This document shows, one piece after another, positions 31,608-39,093 of a stretch of DNA of 64,000 nucleotides (position 1 is its first letter; each line of letters starts with the position of its first letter). The DNA comes from Bin87 sp034420475 (GTDB lineage Bacteria; Chloroflexota; Dehalococcoidia; Lucifugimonadales; UBA3495), in NCBI GenBank assembly GCA_034420475.1, contig DAOULH010000102.1:1-64000 (forward strand). Direction: 5' to 3'. The translations under genes and the position numbers were made by a program. Below the pieces are notes generated by a model. It had not been told where the DNA came from. It saw only the letters and a program-made list of their open reading frames with translations, and made no database searches.

Positions 31608-33710
31608 TTATGTGGGATGGGCTGAGGTACGATCCTGGGGCTCCGTTGGCCGATGACCATTGCCCCGGGCTTTGTCGCGCAGGTCCGCTTGGGCCCGGCA
31701 GGCCCGGTAGCGAGCCAAAGCTATCAGCGGCCAGGTGTTTCGGTAAAGATGATAGTTGATCATGAATCCCGCCGATAGCTCAGCGCCCTGGAATCCGCGT
31801 TCGCCGGCCTGCGGGATCCGGTCCACTCGTTCGCCTTTGAGGTATCCGGGAAACCCGGTGCCGGTGAAGTACGGCTCGTCCCAGTTGCCCTCCTCAAGTT
31901 GTGTTTCCAGCAAGCAGGCAACGCCGCGGTGGGTGGCCCGGTGGTCGCCGTATCCGGCGGCTACCAGCGCAATGATAGCCCAAGCGGTCTGGGAAGCGGT
32001 ACTCGGCCCAACTCCTCGTTGCGTCGAATCTATGTAGGACGCGCACGATTCGCCCCAACCTCCGTCCGGGTTCTGATGGTCAATCAGCCACTGCACCGCT
32101 CGGCGGACGTAGGGTTGACGCATGTTTTCGCCCGCGGCCTCCAACGCCGGCAGGACGGCTCCCAAGCCGTAGACGTAGTTTACGCCCCACCGGCCGAACC
32201 AACTACCATCATCCTCCTGCTCGTGGCGCAAATAGCGATACGCCTGTTGCAGGAAAACCTGATCGGTCTTGTACCCGAGCTTGCCGTACATTTCCAGGAC
32301 GTGAGCGGTTACGTCCGCGCTGGACGGGTCAAGAACTTCGCCGAAATCGCTGAAGGTCAGGGCGGTGACGTAGCCGTGATTGTTGTCCTTGTCGAAGGAC
32401 GCCCACCCGCCGTCCTTGTTTTGCATCCCCTTGACCCAGTCCAGGGCACGGGAGATCGCGTCGTGGCGCAGACGGTCCTCGCCTCCGGGCAACTTGCCCA
32501 GACGCAGAGCCAGCACCACCTCGGCGGTATCGTCGATGTCCGGATAGCAGTTGTTGTGAAACTCGAAAGCCCACCCGCCGGGTTGCAGCTGGGGTGCCTG
32601 CACCTGCCAGTCGCCGCCGACCAGTATTTGCTTGTCCACCAGCCACCGTGTGGCCGACTCCAGCATGGGATCATGGGGAGGCAATCCGCTTTCGGCCAGC
32701 CCTTGGACGACCAGGCACGTGTCCCACACCGGCGAAATGCAGCCCTGGATGGTCCAGTGGTCGCCCTTTTGGATGGAGAAGCCGTCCAGCCCTTTGAAGC
32801 CGCGTGACATGATGGGGTGCTCGTTGTCGAAGCCGCACACGCTGAGGGCGATCAGGCTGTACACCCAGGGGGGCTGAATGCCGCCCCAGCTTCCATCGTC
32901 TTCCTGGTGGTCCCGGATCCAACGAATGGCTTTGCGTTCCGCGATCTTGCTTAGGGGGTTGAAGGGAATGCGACCGTAAATCTTGCCCAGGGCCTGCTCG
33001 GCCAGATGCACCAGCCGGGGCAAGTTGAACCCTGGCGGTGACGGTATTGAATAATCGGTGCCCGCTCGACCGCCGGGGAACAGCTCGTCGATGGCATGTT
33101 CCGTCGCAACGGGTCGAATCGGATGGCGCGACAGCACGATGGACAAGGGTACGATACATCCTCTGGCCCAACTGGCAAAGCGGTAAATGCTCAGCGGCGC
33201 CCAATCGGGCAGCAAGTTCATCTCTATGGGGAGCCTGGGAGTACCGTCCCATTCCCATTGCCCGAAGAGCGCCAGCCAGATGCGGGTGAACATCCGGGCG
33301 CGCGGCACTCCACCCTGTTGCAGAATGAACTGCCGGGCCCGGCTCATGTAGTCCGATTGCGCGTCTTCGCCGCACAGCTTCAGCGCGAAGTAGCATTCCA
33401 CGGTGGTGGACAGGTCGCCGGGAGCGCCGTAGTAGATGGCCCACGACCCGTCGTCCAGTTGCTTGCTGCGGAGATAGTTGACGATGTGCCGCTCGCGCTC
33501 CGGATTGTGATGGCCCAGGAACCGGGACAGCATCACGTACTCCGCTTCCATGGTGTTGTTCGATTCCAGCTCGCCCCACCAGAACCCGGCGGGGTCCTGG
33601 ATCCGTCGGAAGTAGCCCTGGAGCCGCGCGATGGCATCGTCCAGCGCGTCGGACGATGGCGCGTCAACGCGAGCGCGGGCTTCGTTGCGAGCGATTTCCT
33701 GGATAACCAT
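31608..33710 (-). CDS. shc: Squalene-hopene cyclase
   Basis: 700 aa, slightly longer than the typical 630-680. The catalytic DIDDTA is at residues 391-396. Several QW repeats are visible, such as KQLDDGSWAIYYG, QEDDGSWGG, KDGGWASFD, QEDDGSWFGRWG and NPDGGWGES. It protonates and cyclises squalene to hopene and hopanol at the membrane. Starts MVIQEIAR; GGG/AGGG lies upstream. An insertion near residues 195-225 (after SRHPIRP) explains part of the length. Central gene of the hopanoid operon. Confidence 0.95.
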   Translation of the reverse strand: MVIQEIARNEARARVDAPSSDALDDAIARLQGYFRRIQDPAGFWWGELESNNTMEAEYVMLSRFLGHHNPERERHIVNYLRSKQLDDGSWAIYYGAPGDLSTTVECYFALKLCGEDAQSDYMSRARQFILQQGGVPRARMFTRIWLALFGQWEWDGTPRLPIEMNLLPDWAPLSIYRFASWARGCIVPLSIVLSRHPIRPVATEHAIDELFPGGRAGTDYSIPSPPGFNLPRLVHLAEQALGKIYGRIPFNPLSKIAERKAIRWIRDHQEDDGSWGGIQPPWVYSLIALSVCGFDNEHPIMSRGFKGLDGFSIQKGDHWTIQGCISPVWDTCLVVQGLAESGLPPHDPMLESATRWLVDKQILVGGDWQVQAPQLQPGGWAFEFHNNCYPDIDDTAEVVLALRLGKLPGGEDRLRHDAISRALDWVKGMQNKDGGWASFDKDNNHGYVTALTFSDFGEVLDPSSADVTAHVLEMYGKLGYKTDQVFLQQAYRYLRHEQEDDGSWFGRWGVNYVYGLGAVLPALEAAGENMRQPYVRRAVQWLIDHQNPDGGWGESCASYIDSTQRGVGPSTASQTAWAIIALVAAGYGDHRATHRGVACLLETQLEEGNWDEPYFTGTGFPGYLKGERVDRIPQAGERGFQGAELSAGFMINYHLYRNTWPLIALARYRACRAQADLRDKARGNGHRPTEPQDRTSAHPT

Positions 33711-33760
33711 GATGCTTACCCTGCAAATCTTGAAGCGTAAGGTCGTGCTGACATTTCATC

Positions 33761-33863
33761 GTCATTCCCGCGAAAGCGGGAATCCAGTGGTCGAAATCGT
33801 AAGCGATTCTTCCCGTATCTTCATATCACAACCTATGGATTCCGGATCAAGGCCAGAATGACG
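33761..33863. repeat. CATTCCCGC-type interspersed hairpin repeat
   Basis: Left end CGTCATTCCCGCGAAAGCGGGAATCCAG contains a 7-bp hairpin (shown in part); right end is TGGATTCCGGATCAAGGCCAGAATGACG, an inverted partner. About 103 bases. A left half alone recurs at 43080-43110. This is a widely distributed bacterial repeat type. It splits shc from hpnA in the hopanoid operon. Confidence 0.75.
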
Positions 33864-33889
33864 GGAGGGCTTCAAAATGCCAACACGAC

Positions 33890-34891
33890 CTAAATGTAGC
33901 CGTGATCCCTGAACCAGCGGACCGATTTTTCCAGGGCCACTTCCACCGGGCTCTGGGGCAAGCCCAGCTCCGACACCGCCTTGCTGCTGCTCACGTACAT
34001 CGGGTGCCTGGTGATTTTGATGGCTTCTACCGGAACCGCCGGCGGACGGCGCAGGAGGGCGCCTTCGATGAATTCGTCGAAGTAGGCGATCCCCAAAATT
34101 GCCCAATGCGGGATGCGAATGTTGGGCGCGCGCCGTCCGGTGATTTTGGAGAGGATGTCGAAAATCTCCTTCAAGGTGAGATTGCGGTACCCGAGGATGT
34201 ACCGCTCCCCCGGGATGCCGTGTTCCATCGCCAGGATGTGTCCTGCGGCGACGTCCGCCACGTCCACCAGGTTCATGCCCGTTGCGATGTAGCCGGGAGC
34301 CTTGCCGCGGGCGAAGGACAAGGGAATTTGCCCGGTGGGTGTCGGTTTCACGTCCCATTCGCCTACCGGAGCGCAGGGGTTGACTACTACCACCTCGATA
34401 TCGTCGTCATTGGCCGCCAAAGCAATCTGCTCGGTGGCATACTTGGACTGCTTGTAATCGCCGATGAGCAAAGCCGGTCGGGGCGGCATCTCTTCAGTAC
34501 CCAGGCGCTCCGGCTCCCTCGACCCGCTTTCCGGTATGCCGATGGTGGAGACCGAACTGGTGAAAACCACCCGGCGCACTCCGGCCCGCCGGGCGGCGTC
34601 AAGCAGATTTACGGTCCCGGCCACGTTGGAGCGGTACACTTCGCGTGGGCGCGGTGACCAGAAGGAATAAGTAGCCGCGCAGTGATAGACGGTCTCGCAG
34701 CCTTGGGCGGCCCGTCGCAGCGATTCGCTGTCCAGCAGGTCGCCGGGTACTTGCGCCACTCCCGTTTCTCGGATGGCCAGGTCGTTGGCGGATGGCCTCA
34801 CCAGAGCGCGAACATCCTCGCCGCGGGCCCAGAGCGCGCGGGCCAGGTTTCCGCCGATGAAGCCGGTGGCGCCCGTTACCAGCGTGGTCAT
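33890..34891 (-). CDS. hpnA: Hopanoid-associated sugar epimerase HpnA
   Basis: 333 aa extended-SDR protein. Nucleotide motif TGATGFIGGNLA is at about residues 6-17, TSSVSTIG and the YKQSK catalytic pair (about 151-155) follow, and VVNPCAPVGEWDVKPTPTG is the characteristic HpnA block. Its exact reaction is not settled; it is conserved with hopanoid side-chain genes. The ATG at 34891 overlaps the stop of hpnG. 180 bases including a repeat separate it from shc downstream. Confidence 0.92.
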   Translation of the reverse strand: MTTLVTGATGFIGGNLARALWARGEDVRALVRPSANDLAIRETGVAQVPGDLLDSESLRRAAQGCETVYHCAATYSFWSPRPREVYRSNVAGTVNLLDAARRAGVRRVVFTSSVSTIGIPESGSREPERLGTEEMPPRPALLIGDYKQSKYATEQIALAANDDDIEVVVVNPCAPVGEWDVKPTPTGQIPLSFARGKAPGYIATGMNLVDVADVAAGHILAMEHGIPGERYILGYRNLTLKEIFDILSKITGRRAPNIRIPHWAILGIAYFDEFIEGALLRRPPAVPVEAIKITRHPMYVSSSKAVSELGLPQSPVEVALEKSVRWFRDHGYI

Positions 34892-35592
34892 GGCGCCAAC
34901 CGAGCCGCGCCGGGTGATGAGGCGGGCAGACCATCCAAAGCGCCGGATACGCAGTCGGCCAACCGAGCCCGGGCGACCTGCGCTTTACGGGCCAGACGGA
35001 CCAGGCTGGGAAGGCTGCCCGGATTCGTCGCCACCCTGCGCAAAACATCGATAATCCCGTCGCCCGTTTCGCCGAGATAGGCGGGCAGCTCGTCCTCTGC
35101 GGTATCCAGAACTGCCCGAACCGAAGCGAAAGGTATGCCGTGGGCGGCGGCGGCGCTGGCGGCCCAATAGTCTTCCATGTTGACCGACACCGCTCCGGTA
35201 TCCGCGAGCAGAACGGATTTCGCGTTCGTGTCGGCTATGGCCCCTATAGTTGCCGACGGACCGCCCACGACGCGGGCTGCGCTCCGGTCGGCCCAGGACT
35301 TCATCCGACCGGCCAGTATTGGGTCGGCTGCGATGGGTTCCGAACGGTTGGCGGAGTGAAATACCTCGGCGACGTGCAGGTCGCCGGTACGCAAACTCGG
35401 GTCGGCGGCGCCGCAGAACCCGATCATCGCTATCGCCGTTGGCGATTCGGCGGCCACGGCTGCGATGCCCGCTTGGGCGCGCTGCCGGCCCACGCCGGTA
35501 ACGCGCAACAGCACGCCGCTTGCGTGCGGGTCGCCGATTGCCCGACGCACGCCGGCGAGTTCCGTGGCCATGGGTGCAACTATGGCAAGCAT
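34888..35592 (-). CDS. hpnG: Hopanoid-associated phosphorylase HpnG
   Basis: 234 aa from the ATG at 35592 (MLAIVAPMATELAGV); a TTG at 35631 could add 13 residues. It has the nucleoside-phosphorylase fold layout: LRVTGVGRQRAQAGIAAV, IGFCGAADPSLRTGDL, and a late VNMEDYWAASAAAAHGIPFA with the substrate-binding Glu. HpnG releases adenine from adenosylhopane to give ribosylhopane. Directly downstream of hpnH, whose product is its substrate, and overlapping hpnA. No Shine-Dalgarno is clear. Confidence 0.85.
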   Translation of the reverse strand: MLAIVAPMATELAGVRRAIGDPHASGVLLRVTGVGRQRAQAGIAAVAAESPTAIAMIGFCGAADPSLRTGDLHVAEVFHSANRSEPIAADPILAGRMKSWADRSAARVVGGPSATIGAIADTNAKSVLLADTGAVSVNMEDYWAASAAAAHGIPFASVRAVLDTAEDELPAYLGETGDGIIDVLRRVATNPGSLPSLVRLARKAQVARARLADCVSGALDGLPASSPGAARLAP

Positions 35593-35697
35593 AGGAGTAA
35601 CAAAGGCGACCAACCTGAACCGGCCGGTCAACGTTCGTGTTATCGTTTGGAGTGTCCGCCGCCTGCTGTGTCGAACGGATGCAATGCCAGGGTGCGC

Positions 35698-36774
35698 CTA
35701 GCCGACGCTGATCCCTCCTTTATGCGCCGCGCCGGATTTGATGAACGTCACCCATTCCCGGGGTTTGCCGATTGCGTTGAATATCGTTGCTGATTCGAAA
35801 CCGCAGTGCATCATGCAGTTGTTGCAGCGAGGGTCCCTCCCCACGCCGTATTTTTCTTCCCACAAGTGGGGTTCGTAGAGTTCGTCAATCTCGGTGGTGT
35901 GTTCGTCGGCCAGCGGATAACAGGGTTTGCGCCAGCCCATCACCGTGTAAGTGGGATTGGACCAGGCCGTGCACTGGTATTCTCGCTCGCCCCGGAGGAA
36001 GTTCAGGTACAGCGGGTTGTTGTAGAACCGCATCCCTTCCATCCGGGTCGGGTCCAGCAGATCGCGGAAGACGTTCCTGGATTCCTGCCGAGTGAGGAAA
36101 AGGTCCTGGTCGGGGGCGTCTTCAAAGTCGTAGCCCGGCGAAATCATCGACCCCTCGACGCCCAGATCGCCGACGTAGCGGAACATCTCCCGCAAATCCT
36201 CGACGTCGCTGTTGCGGAAGACAGTGGTGTTGGTGCAGACGCGATAGCCTCGCTCCACTGCCATTTGGATGCCGTCCACCGCCCGCTGGAACACGCCGGC
36301 GCGCGCCACCGATTCGTCGTGCTTCTCCTCCATGCCGTCCATGTGTATGACCCAGCAGAAATACTTGGACGGCGGAATCTTGTCCAGCATACGCGGCAGC
36401 AGCAGCGCGTTGGTGCAGCAATATACGAAGTATTTTTGGTCAACCAGCGTGTTGATGATCTCGTCGATTTTGGGATGGATCGTCGGTTCGCCGCCGGCGA
36501 TGGACACGATGGGCGCGCCGGACTCACGCACGGCGGCCAGAGCTTCTTCCACGGGCATCATCTGGTCCAGGACGCCGCGGTATTCGCGGATGCGGCCGCA
36601 CCCGATGCAGGCCAGGTTGCACATCTCCAGCGGCTCCAGCATGGTGACCAGGGGGAAACGCTTGCGGCCACGCAGCCGGTTCTTGAGGATGTACCAGCCC
36701 GTGCGAATGCCCAGTTCCAGCGGGCGCTTGGCCGGTTTGACAACGGTTTCTGGATCTCTATTTGTCCGTACCAT
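35698..36774 (-). CDS. hpnH: Adenosyl-hopene transferase HpnH (radical SAM)
   Basis: 358 aa. The iron-sulfur cluster motif is CNLACIGC at residues 52-59 (CxxxCxxC). IAGGEPTIHP is the SAM-binding GGE motif, and a C-terminal cysteine set (CNNCMMHCGFE) resembles the HpnH tail. It adds a 5'-deoxyadenosyl group to hopene, the first committed step to extended C35 hopanoids. Sits 33 bases after the polyprenyl synthase gene and before hpnG. Confidence 0.95.
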   Translation of the reverse strand: MVRTNRDPETVVKPAKRPLELGIRTGWYILKNRLRGRKRFPLVTMLEPLEMCNLACIGCGRIREYRGVLDQMMPVEEALAAVRESGAPIVSIAGGEPTIHPKIDEIINTLVDQKYFVYCCTNALLLPRMLDKIPPSKYFCWVIHMDGMEEKHDESVARAGVFQRAVDGIQMAVERGYRVCTNTTVFRNSDVEDLREMFRYVGDLGVEGSMISPGYDFEDAPDQDLFLTRQESRNVFRDLLDPTRMEGMRFYNNPLYLNFLRGEREYQCTAWSNPTYTVMGWRKPCYPLADEHTTEIDELYEPHLWEEKYGVGRDPRCNNCMMHCGFESATIFNAIGKPREWVTFIKSGAAHKGGISVG

Positions 36775-36807
36775 GCTCAGTATCCCCGTATTTCATCGCC
36801 AGGTTGG

Positions 36808-37917
36808 TCAGAAGAGGCGGTAAGCCATGAAGTCAATCAGGTTTGTCGCGTCCTCGTTGGCCCAGGGCGGCAGCTCCAGCATCGCCAAAGCAGTTCGGCC
36901 TTCTGCAGCGGTTGCTTCGGTGAGTTCGTCGGTTTGGCGGTCGGCGCCCAGGTCGCCCAGTATGTCGAGGACGCGATCCACGTCGTTCTCGTCGAGTTCC
37001 TCCTGAGAGTAGAGGCGCAGCAACTCGGCGCGATTGGTCCCTGCGGCGTGCTGGAAGGCATACACGATGGGGTAGCTTTTTTTGCGCTGGACGATGTCGC
37101 TGTCCGTGGACTTGCCGGTAATTGCTTCATCGCCCCAGATGCCAAGGTAGTCGTCCCTGATCTGGAACAACCGCCCGATGGCCCGGCCGAACCGCGCCAC
37201 GCTTTCCAGGGTATCGCGGTCATCCGTGGCTATGGTGGCCCCGATGACCATGCTGCTGCGGATCAAAGCGCCCGTCTTCAGGGCAATCATGTCCAGGTAT
37301 TCGTCCGATGCGATGACTTCGCGCCGCTCGAACTCCAGGTCGCGGCACTGGCCTTCGATCATTTCCAGGTAGCTTTGGGTCAGCAGTTGGGAGACGCGAA
37401 TAGTGTTGGCGGGGGGGACTTTGCAGCCCATGCTCAGGATGCTCAGGTCGCCGAGAGACTGCATGGCGTCGCCGGCCACCAGCGCCTTTTCAGCGCCCCA
37501 GACTGCCCATACCGTGGGTTGATGGCGCCGTTCCATTCCCTGGTCCTGGATGTCGTCGTGGACCAGCGAGAAATTGTGGATGAGCTCCAGCGCGGCTGCC
37601 GCCGGGGCGGCATGGCCGGGGTCTCCCTGGAGAGCGTCGCACGCGAACATGCAAAGGGTGGGACGGAGCGCTTTGCCCTGGGAGGCGGGAGTGGCCGCCG
37701 GAGCGCCCGTCCGGTCTGACCATCCCAAGTGGTAGCGCAGCAGCGTGTTGACCGCGTGATCTTCCAGAGGCGGTACTGCGGCTGCCAGCGCGTTTTCCAG
37801 GTGTTCTCGGTAGCGGTCAAACATGGCGGGCAGGCCTGGCGCGTCTCTTTGCGCTCCGGCGTTGCCCTGGTGACCCAACCGGCTAGCCTCCGTGGAGGCT
37901 GTTGGTGTTGTACCCAT
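36808..37917 (-). CDS. Polyprenyl diphosphate synthase (probable FPP synthase)
   Basis: 369 aa. First aspartate-rich motif DDIQD at residues 121-125, preceded by KALRPTLCM; second region DDYLGIWGD at 255-263. It extends DMAPP with isopentenyl diphosphate. First gene of the hopanoid operon, so it likely supplies farnesyl diphosphate; chain length cannot be read reliably, and a geranylgeranyl product is possible. The first about 30 residues are low-similarity, and an internal ATG at 37824 (MFDRYREHLENAL) is an alternative start. Confidence 0.88.
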   Translation of the reverse strand: MGTTPTASTEASRLGHQGNAGAQRDAPGLPAMFDRYREHLENALAAAVPPLEDHAVNTLLRYHLGWSDRTGAPAATPASQGKALRPTLCMFACDALQGDPGHAAPAAAALELIHNFSLVHDDIQDQGMERRHQPTVWAVWGAEKALVAGDAMQSLGDLSILSMGCKVPPANTIRVSQLLTQSYLEMIEGQCRDLEFERREVIASDEYLDMIALKTGALIRSSMVIGATIATDDRDTLESVARFGRAIGRLFQIRDDYLGIWGDEAITGKSTDSDIVQRKKSYPIVYAFQHAAGTNRAELLRLYSQEELDENDVDRVLDILGDLGADRQTDELTEATAAEGRTALAMLELPPWANEDATNLIDFMAYRLF

Positions 37918-37983
37918 TGAAGAAGCCTGCCGTGCGGTGAGGATGGCGGGGTAAGCGCGGCGCGCGGTTTCCGGGTAGGGCCC

Positions 37984-38015
37984 GTTCGTTCCAACGATAA
38001 CAGAATGTAACGAAC
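37984..38015. promoter_or_regulatory. Inverted repeat over hopanoid promoter
   Basis: GTTCGTT (37984-37990) and AACGAAC (38009-38015) form a perfect 7-bp inverted repeat with an 18-base spacer. The -10 box and expected start site of the minus-strand promoter fall inside it, so it is a good operator candidate. Confidence 0.45.
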
Positions 38016-38032
38016 GCCGTTTATCATGTCAA
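38004..38032 (-). promoter_or_regulatory. Sigma-70-type promoter of hopanoid operon
   Basis: On the minus strand, perfect -35 TTGACA (38027-38032), 17-base spacer, -10 TACATT (38004-38009). Transcription would begin near 37997, about 80 bases before the first ATG of the operon at 37917. Confidence 0.75.
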
Positions 38033-38074
38033 GCAAGATGATCCGGGGTAACTGTTCAGAGTTGCGGGGAAAGT

Positions 38075-38183
38075 GTCATTGCGAGCGAAGCGCGGCAATC
38101 CCGTTGGCGCAAGGCAGTTCTTCGAGAAAGGCGTGGCTGTTACGGCGTCGAGATTGCCACGGCGCATGCGCCTCGCAATGACA
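38075..38183. repeat. CATTGCGAG-type interspersed repeat
   Basis: Begins GTCATTGCGAGCGAAGCG and ends CGCCTCGCAATGACA, giving inverted ends with GGCAATC and GAGATTGCC inside. The same family is at 40528-40620, 54877-54968 and, as half-units, 27017-27140. Confidence 0.85.
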
Positions 38184-38244
38184 ACCTCCTGAATGCTGGG
38201 CGGTTACGATCCGTGCGCTGACGTGAACCCGCTTTCGGGGTTTT

Positions 38245-38349
38245 GTCAGAATCAGGATTTGCCGGATTTCAGGATTACCGGGATTGGGCCGGTTATCGTG
38301 TGAGCGGCGGCATCCTGAATACTCTATAGTCTTGGAAATCCGGGCTGAC
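38245..38349. repeat. ~107-bp inverted-end element, copy 3
   Basis: Starts GTCAGAATCAGGATTTGCC and ends GGAAATCCGGGCTGAC; the right terminus is the most diverged of the three copies. 105 bases. GATTTCAGGATTACCGGGATT inside echoes copy 2 in part. Confidence 0.7.
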
Positions 38350-38403
38350 GATACCGCGCCTCAAAGCAGGTAGGCGTGAGGGTCCGGGGAGACCGCGCGC
38401 GCC

Positions 38404-38435
38404 CAAAAGACGGCGCTCCCGCCGCAGCGGGAGCG
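38404..38435 (-). terminator. Hairpin terminator for thrC-NIL-moaD block
   Basis: A 9-bp perfect stem (38414-38422 with 38427-38435) and CGCA/TGCG loop, GC-rich. Read on the minus strand it is followed by CCGTCTTTT, a short U-run. It lies 34 bases after the stop of the MoaD-like gene. Confidence 0.65.
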
Positions 38436-38468
38436 TCAGAGCCACGGAGCCGGCAATATGCCAGGTTC

Positions 38469-38750
38469 TCAGGTCAATCCGCCGGCGACCGCGGGAACGA
38501 TGCTGATCTCGTCTCCGGACTTGATAGACGTCCGCAGGCCCTGGTCGAACCGGATATCCTCGCCGTTGACATAAATGTTCACGAAGTAGCGCAGTTCGCC
38601 CTCTTCGTCCAGCAGCCGTTCTTTGAAACCGGGATAGTCGCTCTCCAGAGTGTCTATCATTTGGGACAGATCGGCCACGTCCAGCTCGACCTTGTCCGCG
38701 CCGCCGGTCATCCGTCGCAGTGGGGTGGGAATGCGTACCGTTACGCCCAT
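38469..38750 (-). CDS. MoaD/ThiS-family sulfur carrier ending GGLT
   Basis: 93 aa from the ATG at 38750 with AGGAGGA upstream. Beta-grasp ubiquitin-like sequence: VRIPTPLRRMTGGADKVEL, VNIYVNGEDIR, GDEISIVPAVAGGLT. Active carriers end in Gly-Gly, which is adenylylated and thiocarboxylated; here Leu-Thr follows the GG, so a peptidase would have to trim it. That is known for CysO-like/HcyS-like carriers in sulfur amino-acid synthesis. It is downstream of a NIL-domain gene and a threonine-synthase-like gene, supporting a sulfur role other than molybdopterin or thiamine. Confidence 0.85.
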   Translation of the reverse strand: MGVTVRIPTPLRRMTGGADKVELDVADLSQMIDTLESDYPGFKERLLDEEGELRYFVNIYVNGEDIRFDQGLRTSIKSGDEISIVPAVAGGLT

Positions 38751-38844
38751 CGGAATGTCTCCTCCTGCCATGCTGTCATGCCGCGCCACGCTTTGCGCTG
38801 CGGCAGATTAGTTTACACGTCCGGCTCGTTGTCCGGCTTACCGT

Positions 38845-39093
38845 TCAGCCTTCGATCACATCGCCTGCGATGGGGTCGACGCGAACGCCGGTGTTTCCCA
38901 CCCAGTCGAGGCCGCGCTGGATTTCGTCATCCGATCCTTCCAGCTCAAGGATGACCCACCCCACGTCACGACGGACGTCGGCACGTCGGATGTTGGTGAC
39001 CACGTCAAAGTCGTGCCCCAGACGGTAGATTATCGGCTCACGCACCATTTCGGCCGAGAACGTGAACCGGACCCGCTGCTTGGCCATGGCCAT
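38845..39093 (-). CDS. NIL domain protein
   Basis: 82 aa, a single NIL (ferredoxin-like) domain: VRFTFSAEMVREPIIYRLGH, then VVTNIRRADVRRDVGWVILE and the GLDWVGNTGVRVDPI end. NIL domains occur at the C-terminus of methionine transporter ATPases and in proteins of homocysteine formation. The start codon follows directly on the stop of the threonine-synthase-like gene; an ATG at 39087 also fits. Acts with its two neighbours, probably as a small regulatory or sulfur-handling partner. Confidence 0.85.
   Translation of the reverse strand: MAMAKQRVRFTFSAEMVREPIIYRLGHDFDVVTNIRRADVRRDVGWVILELEGSDDEIQRGLDWVGNTGVRVDPIAGDVIEG

Larger units (their letters stand above)
37918..38468. other. Intergenic region with promoter, repeats and terminator
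   Basis: 551 bases without a gene. From left: a leader of about 80 bases, the hopanoid operon promoter and inverted repeat (37984-38032), a CATTGCGAG element (38075-38183), copy 3 of the ~107-bp element (38245-38349), and a hairpin terminator for the gene to the right (38404-38435). Confidence 0.75.

Noticed and set aside
35806..37719. 637-codon plus-strand open frame over hpnH and the prenyl synthase
   Set aside because: Both minus-strand genes have complete motifs (CNLACIGC, DDIQD). The plus-strand translation is a Val/His/Gly/Gln-rich shadow.
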